A stretch of DNA of 15,484 nt. Origin: CAYPNF01 sp964411985 (GTDB lineage: Bacteria > Verrucomicrobiota > Verrucomicrobiia > Limisphaerales > J093). The DNA lies in NCBI GenBank assembly GCA_964411985.1, contig CAYPNF010000100.1:1-15484 (forward strand). Direction: 5' to 3'. The notes beneath the pieces are model-generated. The model had not been told where the DNA came from. It did not search any database and saw only the letters and a list, made by a program, of their open reading frames with translations. Made by a program: the position numbers and the translations under genes. Below, piece by piece: positions 14,117-15,484 of the stretch. Each line of letters opens with the position of its first letter. Positions within the stretch are counted from its first letter, which is position 1.

Positions 14117-14587
14117 TCACAATGGATCCGGGCCAAAGAGGTGGGCATCAGTGTCGCACATCCAGCCATGAAGCTTGCACTTCACGCACCACTGGACTCT
14201 CGAATCCAAGGAGAAATCGGCCGCCATGTACTCGTAACTGCTCTCCGACTGCTTCACCTGATTCCAGTTGGTTGCTTTGTGAATCGGATTGGCCCGATCG
14301 ACTGAGCAAGCCAAGGTGCGCAAAGTGCCCAGTTGCTTCTGCATTGCCGCGAAGTCGGGTGGAAATCGATTCCCGTGGTCTTCAGCATAGACCCGGGCGG
14401 CAAGGCTGATCTGCCTCAGGTTAAAGCTACAGGAGAGGTAGGCCGCTCGTGCCTGATAGCGTCGAGTTGCGTTGACCAAACGGATCCCGTTGTAGCCGAG
14501 GATCAGGATCACGCCGAAGACGCCCAGTTTCCAGAGCGCCGAGCGCCGTTGGGGGGGCTTATCTATCGGGGGGTTCTGAGATTCCAT
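14117..14587 (-). CDS. pseudopilin-like membrane-anchored protein (156 aa)
   Basis: After a short basic N-terminus a single membrane segment (about 19-36, LWKLGVFGVILILGYNGI) leads into CSFNLRQISLAARVYAEDHG (about 52-71) and FPPDF. This block matches the helix of small type II secretion/type IV pilin-like proteins that are abundant in Verrucomicrobia and Planctomycetes. Further on, TLACSVDRANP and SSYEYMAADF match the 'LVCPAD...SYEYL' block of the same group. The usual prepilin signal GFTLIE is missing, so it may not be processed by the prepilin peptidase. Two cysteines (CVKC) near the C-terminus could form a disulfide. An AGGA Shine-Dalgarno-like sequence precedes the ATG. Confidence 0.75.
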   Translation of the reverse strand: MESQNPPIDKPPQRRSALWKLGVFGVILILGYNGIRLVNATRRYQARAAYLSCSFNLRQISLAARVYAEDHGNRFPPDFAAMQKQLGTLRTLACSVDRANPIHKATNWNQVKQSESSYEYMAADFSLDSRVQWCVKCKLHGWMCDTDAHLFGPDPL

Positions 14588-14635
14588 GGCATTTCCTGGT
14601 GGATCGGGTCTATTTTTCTCCGCGCGTTAGGGTAA

Positions 14636-14988
14636 AAAGCATTCGCTACTAATACTTTATTGCCCCTGGACGGCCGTTGGGTGACACAAAACTTGTGCAC
14701 CGTCCTTTCGCGCATCCGCCACCGGTCTACCACCTCAGAAGATCTTCATCAGATCTCACGGCTGTCGGTATTAGACCAAAGCGGGAGTGACGTACAAACG
14801 CCCATTCAGGGGCTGGACCTGTGCGGCGACTGGTGTTCAGGGGATGCTTGACGGAGGGCAGTGCTGCAGTTTGGAGGGAACTTCTGCTGGCGACCATTAT
14901 TCCGCAGCCAATTGCGCCGCCGCGGAAAGATTTTCCAATTTCGTTGTTAACCTCGGGTCGGATTTCCGGTGGTACGTAGGTGGAACCA
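14636..14988. other. intergenic region without a clear gene
   Basis: About 350 bp with no supported gene. A plus-strand frame from a GTG at 14787 to 15041 lacks a recognisable domain and overlaps the minus-strand gene at the right edge. A short AAGATCTTCATCAGATCT dyad-like element lies at about 14739-14756. No promoter or terminator could be fixed. Confidence 0.35.
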
Positions 14989-15484
14989 TCAAATGTGCAT
15001 CAGGCATGAAACAACCCGAAACGGATTCCGTATATCGCTAATGTAAGCACCCATTATGCACTTAAGACACAGAGCCACAGTCATGGCGAGGCCGAGGGGC
15101 CAGGAGATATGAGTCTTGAACTTCCGACCCACCGCCTGGCCATCGTGGAATTCATCCAAACGATACAACCACCGGTAACAACTGCAGCCGGGTTCCGTAT
15201 AGAAGTAATAGAAGGCCCAATTGTGCCCAGTCGGTTGGAGAGCGGTGTCAAAGACAACAGAATCAACGACCAATAAGTCGAGACCAGAGCGCTGGACGAC
15301 TTAAAGGTCAAAGGCCGTGCCCATTCAAACGCAACTAATATGATCACAACAGCTAACGACGAGGATCCAACCATGGTGTCTCCATCGGACAGCGAGAACC
15401 TGAACGGTACCCAGATTTCTCCAGAGCGTCGACCACCTGACAGGGCATCGGAAGAGCCCGACGTGCCGCTCACGGAAAGGTTAG
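14989..15484 (-). pseudogene. probable frameshifted membrane protein, partial at the window edge
   Basis: Two overlapping minus-strand frames appear to be parts of one protein. The first enters from the window edge (a GTG at 15473 is a possible start) and gives RSGEIWVPFRFSLSDGDTMV followed by a membrane segment (SSSLAVVIILVAFEWARPLTF). The second, open from about 15298, gives VVFDTALQPTGHNWAFYYFY, a Cys/Tyr-rich stretch and a second membrane segment (PLGLAMTVALCLKCIMGAYI), ending at 14989. Beyond about 15290 the first frame becomes low in protein-like character, which suggests a single-base shift near 15295-15310. It may be a sequencing error or a real pseudogene. Family not recognised. Confidence 0.4.

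Noticed and set aside
14787..15041. Plus-strand 84-codon frame from a GTG
   Set aside because: No recognisable domain, a weak start, and overlap with a more protein-like minus-strand frame.

Overview
The window looks like a chromosomal accessory region of a member of the Verrucomicrobiota, probably a soil or freshwater Limisphaerales/Pedosphaera-like bacterium. The basis is gene content: long secreted proteins built from delta-60, Calx-beta, PKD and cadherin-like modules; a C-terminal segment with a 'DLRSWVPVTTN...FYRA' pattern that I know from this phylum; a FIMAH-type C-terminus; and a small pseudopilin-like protein. The assignment is inference. Nearly every gene is on the minus strand; the exception is an integron integrase remnant.

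Region 1 (1-4281) is a mobile-integron-type structure and the most interesting part. A tyrosine recombinase gene with a clear IntI-type N-terminus starts at 3832 on the plus strand. It is cut off after about 115 family-like residues, before the catalytic domain. Diverging from it, on the minus strand, is a cassette array: a Pc-like promoter (TTGAAC, 16 bp, TATAAT), an attI-like GTTCGGC box, then cassettes A to F, each a short gene or gene pair closed by a 90-93 bp imperfect palindrome ending in a GTTCGGC-like box. I see six attC sites in three sequence types, plus the first bases of a seventh cassette. Cassette products are small: one McsA-like Cys-pair protein, five probable membrane proteins (E, D1, D2, C and B) and one soluble protein of unknown function. 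The D cassette holds two genes and a lone R'-like box between them, which suggests loss of an attC.

Region 2 (4282-4875) has no gene. It contains the 3' half of a tRNA-Arg(ACG) including CCA on the minus strand, without a matching D-arm or 5' acceptor, which looks like an attachment-site scar of an integrative element, plus a short 11-bp-period direct repeat.

Region 3 (4876-6420) has one membrane protein of unknown function and a decayed ISNCY/IS1202-like transposase with frameshifts.

Region 4 (6433-14587) holds two very large exported proteins (1217 aa: PKD, helical toroid, PKD, four cadherin-like repeats, FIMAH; and 973 aa: delta-60 repeats around two Calx-beta domains), a truncated and frameshifted start of another surface protein, and a pseudopilin-like membrane-anchored protein. 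The right edge (14989-15484) has a probable frameshifted membrane protein that runs off the window.

Together the window reads as an integron whose integrase has been broken, next to scars of other mobile elements, followed by a cluster of surface-protein genes. The attC sites could still be moved in trans by a full IntI elsewhere in the cell.
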